This document shows, in pieces, positions 1 through 9,863 of a stretch of 64,000 nt of DNA (positions are counted from its first letter, which is position 1; the number at the start of each line of letters is the position of its first letter). Below the pieces are notes generated by a model, which did no database searches, was not told where the DNA came from, and worked only from the letters and a program-made list of their open reading frames with translations. The stretch comes from an uncultured Roseobacter sp. (GTDB lineage: Bacteria; Pseudomonadota; Alphaproteobacteria; Rhodobacterales; Rhodobacteraceae), in NCBI RefSeq assembly GCF_947492555.1, contig NZ_CANLNE010000001.1:372001-436000 (forward strand), in the 5' to 3' direction. The position numbers and the translations under genes are program-made.

Positions 1-240
1 GACGTCCAGACCGGTCTGCAACGCCTCCAGAGTTGGCTCGCCCGCGCTGAACACCTCTTGGACGTTCGCGCCGAGCCCCCGGAGCGCGCCCCGCAGATCA
101 TTCACCCAGGGAACGGACCGGCCGCGTACCACCAGAACCCGCGTGCCAAATCCCAGCGCAATCCCTGCCGCCTGCTCCGACACACCACGACCAAATTCGA
201 TCCGCCCGGCGGTCAGGAAGCTGAAAGCCGCCTGGCTCAA
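1..240 (-). CDS. Iron-containing alcohol dehydrogenase, N-terminal part (cut by window edge)
   Basis: An open frame of 80 codons runs off the left edge. It begins at a TTG whose last two bases are the first two of the glpK stop (TTTTGAGC), so it is probably coupled to glpK. The start reads [19 protein letters not shown] followed by GTRVLVVRG, the pattern of the N-terminal NAD-binding lobe of the iron-dependent alcohol dehydrogenase / maleylacetate reductase family, in which FGxG precedes a strand ending in (V)RG. The metal-binding half is outside the window, so substrate and activity cannot be judged. Its position after glpK suggests use of an alcohol or aldehyde in glycerol-related metabolism; that is inference. 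Confidence 0.6.
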   Translation of the reverse strand, partial: MSQAAFSFLTAGRIEFGRGVSEQAAGIALGFGTRVLVVRGRSVPWVNDLRGALRGLGANVQEVFSAGEPTLEALQTGLDV

Positions 241-1724
241 AAGCTCATGGTCGCCGCGACGGCGCGTTTCCAGGCCGCGTATTTCTCATCGCGCAGGCCG
301 TCGTCCATCTGCGGCGTGAACTGCTGCTGCAAAGCCCAGCTTTCAGAAAAGCCTGCCATATCGGGGTAAAGCCCCGCACGCTGCCCGGCGAGCCATGCAG
401 CCCCCAGTGCGGTCGTCTCCAACACCTCCGGGCGGTCCACCGGCGCGCCGATGATGTCCGACAGGAACTGCATCGCCCAGTCAGAGGCAGACATGCCGCC
501 GTCCACGCGCAGCGTAGCCCCCGCGCCCTCGCCCTGCCAGTCGGCCTGCATGGCTTCGAGCAGATCGCGGGTCTGGTAGCCAACACTCTCCAACGCCGCT
601 TTGGCGTATTCCTCGGGGCCGGAATTGCGGGTCAGCCCGAAGACCGCACCGCGACACTCCGCATTCCAGTAAGGTGCGCCAAGCCCGACAAAAGCGGGCA
701 CCAGAACCACGTTTTGGTTCGGATCGGCCTTTTCGGCCAGCGGCTGCGTCTCGGCAGCCTCGCGGATGATCTTGAGACCATCGCGCAGCCATTGCACCAC
801 GGCACCGGCGACAAAAATGGAGCCCTCAAGCGCATAGGTCGGCGTGCCGTCGAACTGATACGCGATGGTTGTCAAAAGACGGTTCTGCGAGGTGACGGCG
901 GTTTTGCCGGTGTTCAATAGTGCGAAACACCCGGTGCCGTAGGTGGATTTCAGCATGCCGGGCTCAAAACAGGCCTGCCCGATGGTCGCCGCCTGCTGAT
1001 CACCCGCGACGCCGAGGATGGGAATGGCACGCCCGAACAGGTCGGCGCGGGCCATGCCGAAATCAGAGGCGCAGTCCTTGACCTCGGGCAGCATTTCCAT
1101 GGGGATGTCGAAGAGCGCGCAGATCGACGTGCTCCAGCGCCCTTTGTGAATGTCATAGAGCAGCGTGCGCGCGGCATTGGTGGCATCCGTCACATGGGCC
1201 GCCCCGCCGGTCAGTTTCCAGATCAGGAAGCTATCGACCGTCCCAAAGAGCAGCTCTCCGGCCCGTGCGCGATCCCGCGCACCGTCGACATGGTCCAAAA
1301 TCCATTTAAGCTTGGTGCCCGAAAAATACGGATCGGCCAGCAGACCGGTCTTTTCGGTAATCATCTTGTCATGACCAGCCTCGCGCAGCTCGCGACAATA
1401 GTCCGCCGTACGCCGGTCCTGCCATACGATGGCATTGTGGATCGGCTTGCCGGTATCTTTCTCCCAGACCACAACGGTTTCGCGCTGGTTGGTGATGCCA
1501 ATCGCGGCGATATCATCCGGTCCAAGACCCGCCTTCTCGATGGCAGCGCGACAGGTTCCGGCGGTTGTCGACCAAAGGTCGCCGGGGTCATGCTCTACCC
1601 ATCCGCTGTTCGGGAAATGCTGTGGAAACTCCTCCTGCGCGCTGGCTTTGATCCGCATATCGCCGTCAAAAACAATGGCGCGTGAGGATGTCGTCCCCTG
1701 ATCAATCGCGAGAATATGGGTCAT
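237..1724 (-). CDS. glpK: Glycerol kinase
   Basis: This 495-residue protein is a full-length FGGY-family kinase that phosphorylates glycerol with ATP to sn-glycerol 3-phosphate in the cytoplasm. The N-terminus [17 protein letters not shown] is the ATP-phosphate loop of the family, and [21 protein letters not shown] and the C-terminal [19 protein letters not shown] are typical glycerol-kinase blocks. The length equals that of well-studied GlpK proteins. It is the last complete gene of the glycerol cluster, separated from the transporter genes by a terminator-like hairpin, so it may be made at a lower level or from its own promoter. Its stop overlaps the start of the next gene. The glp context makes the assignment firm. 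Confidence 0.96.
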   Translation of the reverse strand: MTHILAIDQGTTSSRAIVFDGDMRIKASAQEEFPQHFPNSGWVEHDPGDLWSTTAGTCRAAIEKAGLGPDDIAAIGITNQRETVVVWEKDTGKPIHNAIVWQDRRTADYCRELREAGHDKMITEKTGLLADPYFSGTKLKWILDHVDGARDRARAGELLFGTVDSFLIWKLTGGAAHVTDATNAARTLLYDIHKGRWSTSICALFDIPMEMLPEVKDCASDFGMARADLFGRAIPILGVAGDQQAATIGQACFEPGMLKSTYGTGCFALLNTGKTAVTSQNRLLTTIAYQFDGTPTYALEGSIFVAGAVVQWLRDGLKIIREAAETQPLAEKADPNQNVVLVPAFVGLGAPYWNAECRGAVFGLTRNSGPEEYAKAALESVGYQTRDLLEAMQADWQGEGAGATLRVDGGMSASDWAMQFLSDIIGAPVDRPEVLETTALGAAWLAGQRAGLYPDMAGFSESWALQQQFTPQMDDGLRDEKYAAWKRAVAATMSF

Positions 1725-1769
1725 GGTGTCCCCCGGATATCACTGAATTCTGTGGGCAGTCTGCCCATG

Positions 1770-1802
1770 AAAAAGCCGGGGCACAACTGGTGCGCCCCGG
1801 CC
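1770..1802 (-). terminator. Terminator-like hairpin after the glycerol-binding-protein gene
   Basis: On the minus strand an 8-base stem (GCCGGGGC paired with GCCCCGGC) is followed at once by TTTTT. This is a standard intrinsic terminator shape. It lies between the binding-protein gene and glpK, so it probably lets only part of the transcripts read on into glpK. Confidence 0.75.
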
Positions 1803-1815
1803 AAAGATCAAAGAC

Positions 1816-3540
1816 TTAGTTTTCCCAGGACTTGATCAGCTCGTCATAGCTGACCGTCTGTGGCTCTTCGTCCTCGTTTTCCAGCTTGGCGTAGGGCGCC
1901 CCTTCGCGGTCGAACCAGACCTGAGGATCTTCTTCCTCATTCATGACCGGTCCGAGATCGCCCTGAACGCCTGCGCGCTCCAGACGCTCAAGCACACGTT
2001 CCTGATCGGCACAGAGTGCATCCAGCGCTTCCTGAGGGGTCTTCGCACCGGACATTGCGTCGCCGATGTTCTGCCACCACAGCTGTGCCAGTTTCGGATA
2101 ATCCGGAACGTTGGTGCCGGTTGGGGACCATGCCACACGCGCGGGCGAGCGGTAGAATTCCACCAGACCGCCGAGCTTGTCCGCCCGCTGGGTGAAGTGA
2201 TCCGCATCGATGGTGCTTTCGCGGATGAACGTCAGGCCCACGTCAGACTTCTTGAGGTCGACTGTCTTGGAGACCACGAACTGCGCATAAAGCCATGCGG
2301 CCTTTGCACGGTCCACAGGGGTGGATTCCATCAGCGTCCAGCTGCCTGCGTCCTGGTATCCGATCTTCTGGCCTTCTTTCCAGTACACACCGTGCGGCGA
2401 AGGGGCCATGCGCCACTTGGGCGTGCCATCTTCGTTCATCACGGGCAGATCGGGCAGAACGGTCGCAGCGGTAAAGGCGGTGTACCAGAACATCTGCTGG
2501 GCAACGTTGCCTTGCGCCGGGATTGGACCCGCTTCGCCGAATGTCATACCGGCAGCCGCTGGCGGCGAGTACTTTTGCAGCCATTCGATCGCCTTGGTCA
2601 CCGCGTAGACAGCCGCAGGCGAGTTGGTCGCACCACCACGGGCCACACAGGAACCGGTTGGCTGCGAGTTCTCGTTCACACGGATGCCCCACTCATCGAC
2701 CGGCAGACCGTTGGGTTCGCCAACGTCGCCCATGCCCGCCATGGACATCCACGCGTCGGTGTAGCGCCAGCCCAGCGAGGGGTCTTTCTTGCCGTAGTCC
2801 ATGTTGCCAAAGACTTCGCCTTCGACACCCATGTGGCTCAGATCACGACCGGTGAAGAACTCCGCGATATCTTCATAGGCCGACCAGTTGACCGGCACGC
2901 CGAGCTCATAGCCGTATTTCTCTTGGAAATCAGCCTTGTTCTTCTCGTCGTTGAACCAGTCGTAGCGGAACCAATAGAGGTTCGCGAACTGCTGGGTCGG
3001 CAACTGGTAGAGCTTGCCATCGGGGCCGGTCGTGAACGACGTGCCGATGAAGTCATCGACGTCCAAGGTCGACAGCGTGACGTCCGCGCCCTCGCCCGCC
3101 ATCCAGTCGGTCAGGTTGCGCACCTGCTGGTAGCGCCAGTGCGTTCCGATCAGATCGCTGTCGTTGACGTAAGCGTCATAGATGTTCTCGCCCGACTGCA
3201 TCTGTGTTTGCAGCTTTTCGACAACATCGCCTTCGCCGATCAGGTCATGGGTGACCTTGATACCGGTAATCGCGGTGAAGGCCGGGGCCAACACCTGGGA
3301 CTCGTATTCATGCGTGGTGATCGTCTCGGAAACCACCTTGATTTCCATGCCCGCAAATGGGGCCGCCGCGTCCACGAAGAACTGCATCTCAGCTTCCTGT
3401 GCGGCGCGGTCGAGCACGGAAAGGCCAGCGATCTCGTTATCGAGGAACGCCTTTGCCGCTTCCATGTCGGCCCAGGCCGGCAGGGCCATGCACGCGACCA
3501 TCGCGCCCACGGCTGTGGTTGATTTTAGTGAAAAGTTCAT
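1816..3540 (-). CDS. glpV: Glycerol ABC transporter, periplasmic substrate-binding protein
   Basis: The 574-residue protein starts with a Sec signal peptide (MNFSLKSTTAVGAMVACMAL, cleaved near ALPAWA) and continues as a large extracellular solute-binding protein of the sugar/polyol ABC class. It is longer than most sugar-binding proteins, which fits the GlpV type known from the Rhizobium leguminosarum glycerol importer. It should capture glycerol in the periplasm for the permeases encoded just upstream. It is the last gene before the terminator-like hairpin at 1770-1802. The glycerol assignment rests on its position between glpD and glpK and on the matching gene order glpD-S-T-P-Q-U-V-K; ligand residues were not verified. 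Confidence 0.88.
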   Translation of the reverse strand: MNFSLKSTTAVGAMVACMALPAWADMEAAKAFLDNEIAGLSVLDRAAQEAEMQFFVDAAAPFAGMEIKVVSETITTHEYESQVLAPAFTAITGIKVTHDLIGEGDVVEKLQTQMQSGENIYDAYVNDSDLIGTHWRYQQVRNLTDWMAGEGADVTLSTLDVDDFIGTSFTTGPDGKLYQLPTQQFANLYWFRYDWFNDEKNKADFQEKYGYELGVPVNWSAYEDIAEFFTGRDLSHMGVEGEVFGNMDYGKKDPSLGWRYTDAWMSMAGMGDVGEPNGLPVDEWGIRVNENSQPTGSCVARGGATNSPAAVYAVTKAIEWLQKYSPPAAAGMTFGEAGPIPAQGNVAQQMFWYTAFTAATVLPDLPVMNEDGTPKWRMAPSPHGVYWKEGQKIGYQDAGSWTLMESTPVDRAKAAWLYAQFVVSKTVDLKKSDVGLTFIRESTIDADHFTQRADKLGGLVEFYRSPARVAWSPTGTNVPDYPKLAQLWWQNIGDAMSGAKTPQEALDALCADQERVLERLERAGVQGDLGPVMNEEEDPQVWFDREGAPYAKLENEDEEPQTVSYDELIKSWEN

Positions 3541-3611
3541 GTGAGTCCTCCCAAGACATTATTGAACTGTTTTCAGGCCGCCCGACATCCGCGCGACCCA
3601 TTCTTCCTGAC

Positions 3612-3884
3612 CTACACCCAGCGGAACACCGCCACGGCATAGACAAGGCACGCCAGCAGCGCATAGGGCTGCGGTGCGACCTCAAGACCCAGCCAGATCA
3701 GATTGATGAAGGCCGAGCCCAACAGCGTGATGAACAAACGATCACCGCGCGTTGTTTCGATCCGAAGAATGCCCACGCGGGGCGTCTCCGGGTATTTTAT
3801 TGCAAGAATTGTGAAGGTGATCAGCAGACAGGCGATCACCCCGAAGAAAACTGCGGTGGGTATGGTCCATGCCATCCAGGCCAT
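3612..3884 (-). CDS. glpU: Small membrane protein of the glycerol transporter (DUF2160 type)
   Basis: The start chosen is the ATG at 3884 because GAGGAGA lies just upstream; a longer frame exists but its extra residues are not protein-like. The 90-residue product has three hydrophobic segments (about residues 3-24, 48-65 and 70-88) and very little else, so it is an inner-membrane protein. It sits between the second permease and the binding protein, exactly where glpU lies in the rhizobial glycerol operon. The biochemical role of GlpU/DUF2160 proteins is not established; assistance to the permeases is a guess from position. Confidence 0.8.
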   Translation of the reverse strand: MAWMAWTIPTAVFFGVIACLLITFTILAIKYPETPRVGILRIETTRGDRLFITLLGSAFINLIWLGLEVAPQPYALLACLVYAVAVFRWV

Positions 3885-3928
3885 TAGATGTCTCCTCGCA
3901 AAGATAGAGCTGTCACCGCAGCGTGTCC

Positions 3929-3950
3929 CGCCCGGCGGCACCGCCGGGCG
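3929..3950 (-). repeat. Perfect GC-rich inverted repeat between glpQ and glpU
   Basis: CGCCCGGCGG and CCGCCGGGCG form a 10-base perfect inverted repeat with a two-base centre. There is no T-run after it on either strand, so it is more likely an mRNA-stabilising or processing hairpin between the permease and glpU coding regions than a terminator. Confidence 0.6.
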
Positions 3951-4005
3951 CTGATCGCGCGACGCCCGCGGTCGGTCGCTGCCCTCTGTTCTAGTTCAAA
4001 CTGCA

Positions 4006-4898
<893 letters not shown>

Positions 4899-4899
<1 letters not shown>

Positions 4900-5771
4900 C
4901 AGACGCCATCCCTTTTGTCGAGGTTCGTCATCACCGTGTAGAAGACCCATGAGATCAGCAGGATGACGAGGAAATACATGATCGAGAAGGCAGCGGCGGG
5001 TCCAAGGTCGAACTGCCCCAGCGCCATTTTCACAAGGTCAATCGACAGGAAGGTCGTCGCATTGCCCGGTCCCCCACCCGTGACCACGAAGGGCTCGGTA
5101 TAGATCATGAAACTGTCCATGAAGCGCAGCAGGATCGCGATCATCAGCACGCCCGCCATCTTGGGCAGTTCGATGTAGCGGAAGACGGCCCAGCGGCTCG
5201 CCTGGTCGATCTTGGCCGCCTGATAATAGGCGTTGGGAATGGACTGCAGCCCGGCATAGGCCAGCAATGCCACCAGCGAGGTCCAGTGCCAGACGTCCAT
5301 CACGATCACCGTGACCCAGGCAGCAAAGATATCCTGCGTGTAGTTGTAGGAAATCCCCATCTTATCAAGCGTGTAGCCCAGCAAGCCAATGTCCACGCGG
5401 CCAAAGATCTGCCAGATCGTGCCCACCACATTCCACGGGATCAGCAGCGGCAGGGACATCAGCACAAGACAGAAGGAAGCCCAGAAGCCGCTTTTCGGCA
5501 TGTTCAGCGCGATAAAGATACCCAGCGGGATTTCGATGGCGAGGATGATCCCGGAGAACATCAACTGCCGCCAGAGCGCATCCCACATGCGGTCGTCCTG
5601 CAGCATCTCGCGGAACCATTCGAGGCCCGCCCAGAAGAACTGGTTGTTGCCGAAAGTGTCCTGCACCGAATAATTCACCACCGTCATCAGCGGGATCACC
5701 GCCGAGAACGCCACAAGCACCAGCACCGGCAGCACCAGGAACCAAGCTTTTTGATTTACCGTCTTGTTCAT
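4899..5771 (-). CDS. glpP: Glycerol ABC transporter permease, first subunit
   Basis: This 290-residue protein has about six transmembrane helices and is a MalF-like ABC permease. The EAA-type loop reads YYQAAKIDQASRWAVFRYI, the coupling helix that contacts the ATPases. Its start codon overlaps the stop of the upstream ATPase gene by one base and its own stop overlaps the next permease start, so the subunits are translationally coupled. It is the expected partner of the permease that follows and of the two ATPases that precede it. Confidence 0.9.
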
Positions 5772-6856
5772 CAGGCGGCCTCCCCTTCCGGTGCGACACG
5801 CCAGTCGTCCGCGTAAACGTTGATCCCGGCGGGATCGAAGGTAATTCTCTGCGTAGTCGCCGCGATGGTGTCGCCCTCGCCTCCGATGGCGCTGATCTCA
5901 TGACCCTCCACATCCAGACGCACGATCTTGTGGCGGCCGACATCCTCCACGCGTTTGACGCGCGCGGGCACACCGGCTTCTGCGGTCGTCAGCTTGACAA
6001 ATTCCGGGCGCACGCCCACCTGCACCTTGCCGTCACCGGGCTTGTACCCGGCGCCAAGCGGCACCGCCGCCCCGGCGATCTGCGCCGTCGCACCGTCGAT
6101 CCTGGCGTCGAACAGGTTCATGCCCGGTGAGCCGATGAAGTATCCGACAAAGGTATGGGCGGGCCGTTCAAACAGCTCCTGCGGCGTGCCGATCTGCACC
6201 ACGCGCCCGTCGTACATGACCACCACCTTGTCGGCGAATGTCAGCGCCTCAGTCTGGTCGTGGGTCACGTAGATCATCGTGTGGCCAAACTCGTGGTGCA
6301 GCGATTTCAACTGCGTGCGCAGCTCCCACTTCATATGCGGGTCGATCACCGTCAGCGGCTCGTCAAAAAGCAGCGCGTTCACGTCTTCCCGCACCATACC
6401 ACGGCCCAGCGAGATCTTCTGTTTGGCATCCGCCGTCAGCCCCCGCGCCTTGCGGTTCAATTCCGCCTCCATGCCGATCATCTTGGCGATCTGGTCCACG
6501 CGTTGCGCCACATAAGACGCATCCGCGCCCCGGTTGCGCAGCGGAAAGGCCAGATTGTCGCGCACGGTCATCGTGTCATAGACAACCGGAAACTGGAACA
6601 CCTGCGCGATGTTGCGCTCTGCCGTGGGCGCCTGGGTAACATCCTGATCATTAAAGAGAATGCGGCCCTGACTGGGGTGCAGCAGCCCGGAGATGATGTT
6701 CAGCAGCGTGGATTTGCCACAGCCCGACGCGCCCAGAAGGGCATAGGCCTCGCCATCCACCCAATCGTGGTTCAGCTCCTTGAGCGCGAAATCATCCTCG
6801 GACGTCGGGTTCGGCAAATAGGAATGTGCCAGATTATCCAGCGTGATCTTGGCCAT
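5771..6856 (-). CDS. glpT: Glycerol ABC transporter ATPase with degenerate signature motif
   Basis: The 361-residue protein is an ABC ATPase with Walker A GASGCGKST (residues 42-50), Q88 in the Q-loop, Walker B ALLFDEP with the catalytic glutamate at 166, and the switch histidine H199 in VTHDQTEA. The ABC signature, normally LSGGQ, is LTADAKQ (140-146), so this subunit gives a poor signature to its partner's site. A C-terminal MalK-like regulatory/OB region follows from about residue 240. It is paired with the adjacent ATPase, which has a normal signature but lacks the switch histidine, so one good and one impaired ATP site are predicted per dimer. Confidence 0.9.
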   Translation of the reverse strand: MAKITLDNLAHSYLPNPTSEDDFALKELNHDWVDGEAYALLGASGCGKSTLLNIISGLLHPSQGRILFNDQDVTQAPTAERNIAQVFQFPVVYDTMTVRDNLAFPLRNRGADASYVAQRVDQIAKMIGMEAELNRKARGLTADAKQKISLGRGMVREDVNALLFDEPLTVIDPHMKWELRTQLKSLHHEFGHTMIYVTHDQTEALTFADKVVVMYDGRVVQIGTPQELFERPAHTFVGYFIGSPGMNLFDARIDGATAQIAGAAVPLGAGYKPGDGKVQVGVRPEFVKLTTAEAGVPARVKRVEDVGRHKIVRLDVEGHEISAIGGEGDTIAATTQRITFDPAGINVYADDWRVAPEGEAA

Positions 6857-7944
6857 TACGCGGCCTCCGCATAGGGGGCAGCGGCGACGAGATCGCCATT
6901 CTGACCAAAGATGTAGACATGTGCAGGGTCCAGATAAACCTCCAGCTCCTGTCCGGGTTGAAGCACCTGCACTCCATGCACCAGCCCCACCCAGCGTTCG
7001 CCGTGGTGATCGAGGTGCACGAAGGTCTCTGATCCGGTGATCTCGGTGACCGTCAACCGGGTCTTGAAGGACATGACCCCCGCCACATGCGGCGACAGCT
7101 CAAGATGGTTGGGCCGGAAGCCGGCAGTGTAATCCCCGTCGGGCAGGTCCATCGTCCCTGCCGTCACATCGACGTTCTGCCCGTCGCCAAAAGACAGTTT
7201 GCCGCTTTTCTTGGTGATCCTAAGAAAATTCATCGGCGGGTCGGAAAACACCCGCGCCGTGGTGGCATTCACCGGTCTGCGGTACACGGACGGCGTTGGC
7301 CCGAATTGGGTCACCTTGCCCTCCCAGAGCGCGGCGGTATTGCCGCCCAGCAGCAGCGCCTCTTCCGGTTCCGTGGTCGCGTAAACAAAGATCGACCCCG
7401 ATTCCTCGAAGATCTTCGGGATCTCGGCGCGCAGCTCTTCGCGCAGCTTGTAGTCGAGGTTGGCCAGCGGCTCATCCAGCAGCACAAGTCCCGCGTTTTT
7501 CACCAGCGCCCGCGCCAGCGCACAGCGCTGTTGCTGCCCGCCCGAGAGTTCCAATGGTTTGCGGTCCAGCATCGGGGTCAACTGCATCAACTCCGCCGTC
7601 TCCCGCACCCGCGCATCGATTTCCTTGCGGGATTGACCCAGCAGCCGCATCGGTGAGGCGATGTTGTCGTAGACCGTCATCGACGGGTAATTGATGAACT
7701 GCTGGTAAACCATCGCCACCTTGCGGTCCTGCACACGCATGCCGGTCACGTCTTCACCGTTCCAGATCACGCGGCCCGTGGCGGGTACATCAAGCCCCGC
7801 CATCAGCCGCATCAGCGATGTCTTGCCCGACAGCGTCGGCCCCAGGAGCACGTTCATCGTGCCCTTCTCAAGTGCTATATCCGTTGGATAAATATGGGTT
7901 TCCCCGCCAACGGTCTTAGACACCCCTTCCAGGATCAAGGTCAT
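6856..7944 (-). CDS. glpS: Glycerol ABC transporter ATPase lacking the switch histidine
   Basis: The 362-residue ABC ATPase has Walker A GPTLSGKT (residues 35-42), a full LSGGQQQR signature (133-140) and Walker B LVLLDEP with glutamate 158. Where the switch histidine should be (VTHDQ in the partner) it reads ATTEPEEA, with Thr191 in place of His. A MalK-like C-terminal domain follows. Its stop overlaps the start of the second ATPase gene. The two ATPases complement each other: this subunit's signature would complete the catalytically competent site formed by the other's Walker motifs and H199. Confidence 0.9.
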   Translation of the reverse strand: MTLILEGVSKTVGGETHIYPTDIALEKGTMNVLLGPTLSGKTSLMRLMAGLDVPATGRVIWNGEDVTGMRVQDRKVAMVYQQFINYPSMTVYDNIASPMRLLGQSRKEIDARVRETAELMQLTPMLDRKPLELSGGQQQRCALARALVKNAGLVLLDEPLANLDYKLREELRAEIPKIFEESGSIFVYATTEPEEALLLGGNTAALWEGKVTQFGPTPSVYRRPVNATTARVFSDPPMNFLRITKKSGKLSFGDGQNVDVTAGTMDLPDGDYTAGFRPNHLELSPHVAGVMSFKTRLTVTEITGSETFVHLDHHGERWVGLVHGVQVLQPGQELEVYLDPAHVYIFGQNGDLVAAAPYAEAA

Positions 7945-7959
7945 GTCCGTCCCCCAATT

Positions 7960-9582
7960 CTATTCCGCCGCGTTGGATGAATGTTCCGCAGGATGATCCT
8001 GCATGAACGTCTCCACCTCGGCAATTTGTTCTTTTGTCAGTCTCAGCCCCAGCTTGTTGCGCCGCCAGACGACGTCTTCGGCGGTGCGGGCGTATTCGTT
8101 TTTCTGCAGCCAGCGGATTTCGCGCTCGGTCAGGCTCGCGCCAAAGCCTTGCCCCATCTCCGCTTCGGTCTCGGCACCCGCCATCACGTCCCAGGCCTCA
8201 GTGCCGTAGGCACGGACCAGACGCCGCGACCAGAAATCGGTCAGAAAGGCAAAATCCTCGCGCAGCCGCCGGACCAGCATGTCGAAACCGTCGACGGCGA
8301 AATCGCCGCCCGGCAGGGCAACACCCGCGGTCCAATGGCCGGAGGTGCCCGGAAAGAACGGCACGATCTTGTCCATCGCGTCCTCGGCCAGCTTGCGGTA
8401 GGTGGTGATCTTGCCGCCAAAGACGTTGAGGATGGGTGCGCCACCAGCATCATCCACTTTCAGCGTGTAATCCCGCGTGGCCGCCGTGGCACTGCTGGCC
8501 CCATCGTCATAAAGCGGGCGCACGCCGGAATAGCTCCAGACCACATCCTCGGGGCCAATATCCTGCTTGAGATACTGGTTGATGAAATTCAACAGGTAGT
8601 CGCGTTCTTCGTCGGTGCACTCGGGCTTCACACCCGGGTCGCTGTGTTCCGCGTCCGTCGTGCCGATCAGGGTGAAATCCGTCTCATAGGGAATAGCAAA
8701 GATGATGCGCCCGTCCGTGCCCTGAAAGAAATAGCATTTGTCGTGGTCATAAAGACGACGGGTCACGATATGGCTGCCACGCACCAGACGCACGCCTTCG
8801 GTGGAATTGATCCGCACCTTTTGCTGAATGATGTCGCCGACCCAGGGGCCACCGGCATTCACCAGCATCCGCGCCCGCACCACCTTGGTCTCCGCGCGCG
8901 CAATGTCTTCGAGGGTGATTTCCCAAAGATCCTCCACCCGCGCGGCGCTGACCACCTTGGTACGCACCATCACATCGGCCCCACGCGCCTCGGCATCGCG
9001 GGCGTTCAGAACCACAAGGCGCGAATCCTCGATCCAGCAATCCGAATACTCGTAGGCCTTTTCGAACCGGTCTTCGAGCGGCGCGCCCTCGGTGCTGTTC
9101 CTGAGGTCCAGCGTCTTGGTCGCCGGCAGGATTTTCCGCCCGCCGAGATTGTCATAAAGCATCAATCCAAAGCGGATCAGCCACGCCGGACGCCGCCCTT
9201 TCATCCAAGGCATCAGCACATTCAGAATGCGCGAGGTCGGGGTCGAGCCTTCGAAACGCATGTCCTTGTGATAGGGCAGCACGAACCGCATGGGCCAGCT
9301 GATATGCGGCATCGCCTTCAGCAGCACCTCGCGTTCCGCCAGCGCATGACGCACCAGATTGATCTCGAAATATTCCAGATAGCGCAGGCCACCATGAAAG
9401 AGCTTGGTCGACGCCGACGAGGTTGCCGAGGCGAGATCATTCATCTCGGCCAATGCAACGCTCAGACCACGCCCGGCCGCATCCCGGGCGATACCGCATC
9501 CATTGATGCCGCCCCCCACGATGAACAGGTCATATGTGTCGGATTGCTTTTGCAGCGACGCCACCAGACCCTCCCAATCCAT
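7960..9582 (-). CDS. glpD: Glycerol-3-phosphate dehydrogenase, FAD-dependent
   Basis: The protein (540 residues from the ATG at 9582; a TTG four codons earlier is possible) oxidises sn-glycerol 3-phosphate to dihydroxyacetone phosphate and passes electrons to quinone at the inner membrane. The dinucleotide-binding motif YDLFIVGGGINGCGIARDA is at the N-terminus, followed by the family block STKLFHGGLRYLEYFE. Later blocks PYETDFTLIGTTD and GVRPLYDDG are also typical of GlpD. It is the first gene of the glycerol operon and lies divergent from glpR. The length and motifs are those of a complete aerobic GlpD. Confidence 0.95.
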   Translation of the reverse strand: MDWEGLVASLQKQSDTYDLFIVGGGINGCGIARDAAGRGLSVALAEMNDLASATSSASTKLFHGGLRYLEYFEINLVRHALAEREVLLKAMPHISWPMRFVLPYHKDMRFEGSTPTSRILNVLMPWMKGRRPAWLIRFGLMLYDNLGGRKILPATKTLDLRNSTEGAPLEDRFEKAYEYSDCWIEDSRLVVLNARDAEARGADVMVRTKVVSAARVEDLWEITLEDIARAETKVVRARMLVNAGGPWVGDIIQQKVRINSTEGVRLVRGSHIVTRRLYDHDKCYFFQGTDGRIIFAIPYETDFTLIGTTDAEHSDPGVKPECTDEERDYLLNFINQYLKQDIGPEDVVWSYSGVRPLYDDGASSATAATRDYTLKVDDAGGAPILNVFGGKITTYRKLAEDAMDKIVPFFPGTSGHWTAGVALPGGDFAVDGFDMLVRRLREDFAFLTDFWSRRLVRAYGTEAWDVMAGAETEAEMGQGFGASLTEREIRWLQKNEYARTAEDVVWRRNKLGLRLTKEQIAEVETFMQDHPAEHSSNAAE

Positions 9583-9646
9583 GTGCGTGAACAACGAGCG
9601 AAGGGGTAGCGCACTGTTTCAAACGGATCAAGCGAATTTTTTCGTT

Positions 9647-9673
9647 TATGTTCGCTTTTGCTCGAAATCGAGC
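9647..9673. promoter_or_regulatory. Candidate GlpR operator in the glpD-glpR intergenic region
   Basis: The 281-base gap between divergent glpD and glpR has no gene and should hold both promoters. TATGTTCG at 9647-9654 fits the half-site WATKYTCG of the E. coli GlpR operator as I remember it, and GCTCGAAATCGAGC at 9660-9673 is a palindrome with six-base arms. The surrounding DNA is AT-rich. Binding by the local GlpR is inference. Confidence 0.45.
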
Positions 9674-9863
9674 CATATGTGGAAATTGGCTTGCAATACG
9701 ACCAAACGCGAACTTGTTGGCATCGCGGCAATTTTCCCGCCTTACGTGCATTCCGAGTCGCTCATGATCGCGCCCGTACACTGCATCCCGCCTGTTCGGG
9801 CATTGGAAAAAACATTGGAAATGAAACATTTTTTCGTCTAACCACCCTTTTAGGAGAAGTTAA

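Noticed and set aside
2197-3522. Long plus-strand open frame opposite the glycerol-binding-protein gene
   Set aside because: It lies wholly antisense to a clear gene, has no family pattern and no ribosome-binding site; typical mirror frame of GC-rich coding DNA.
7981-9609. 542-codon plus-strand frame opposite glpD
   Set aside because: Mirror frame of glpD with His/Arg/Gln-rich composition and no recognisable domain.
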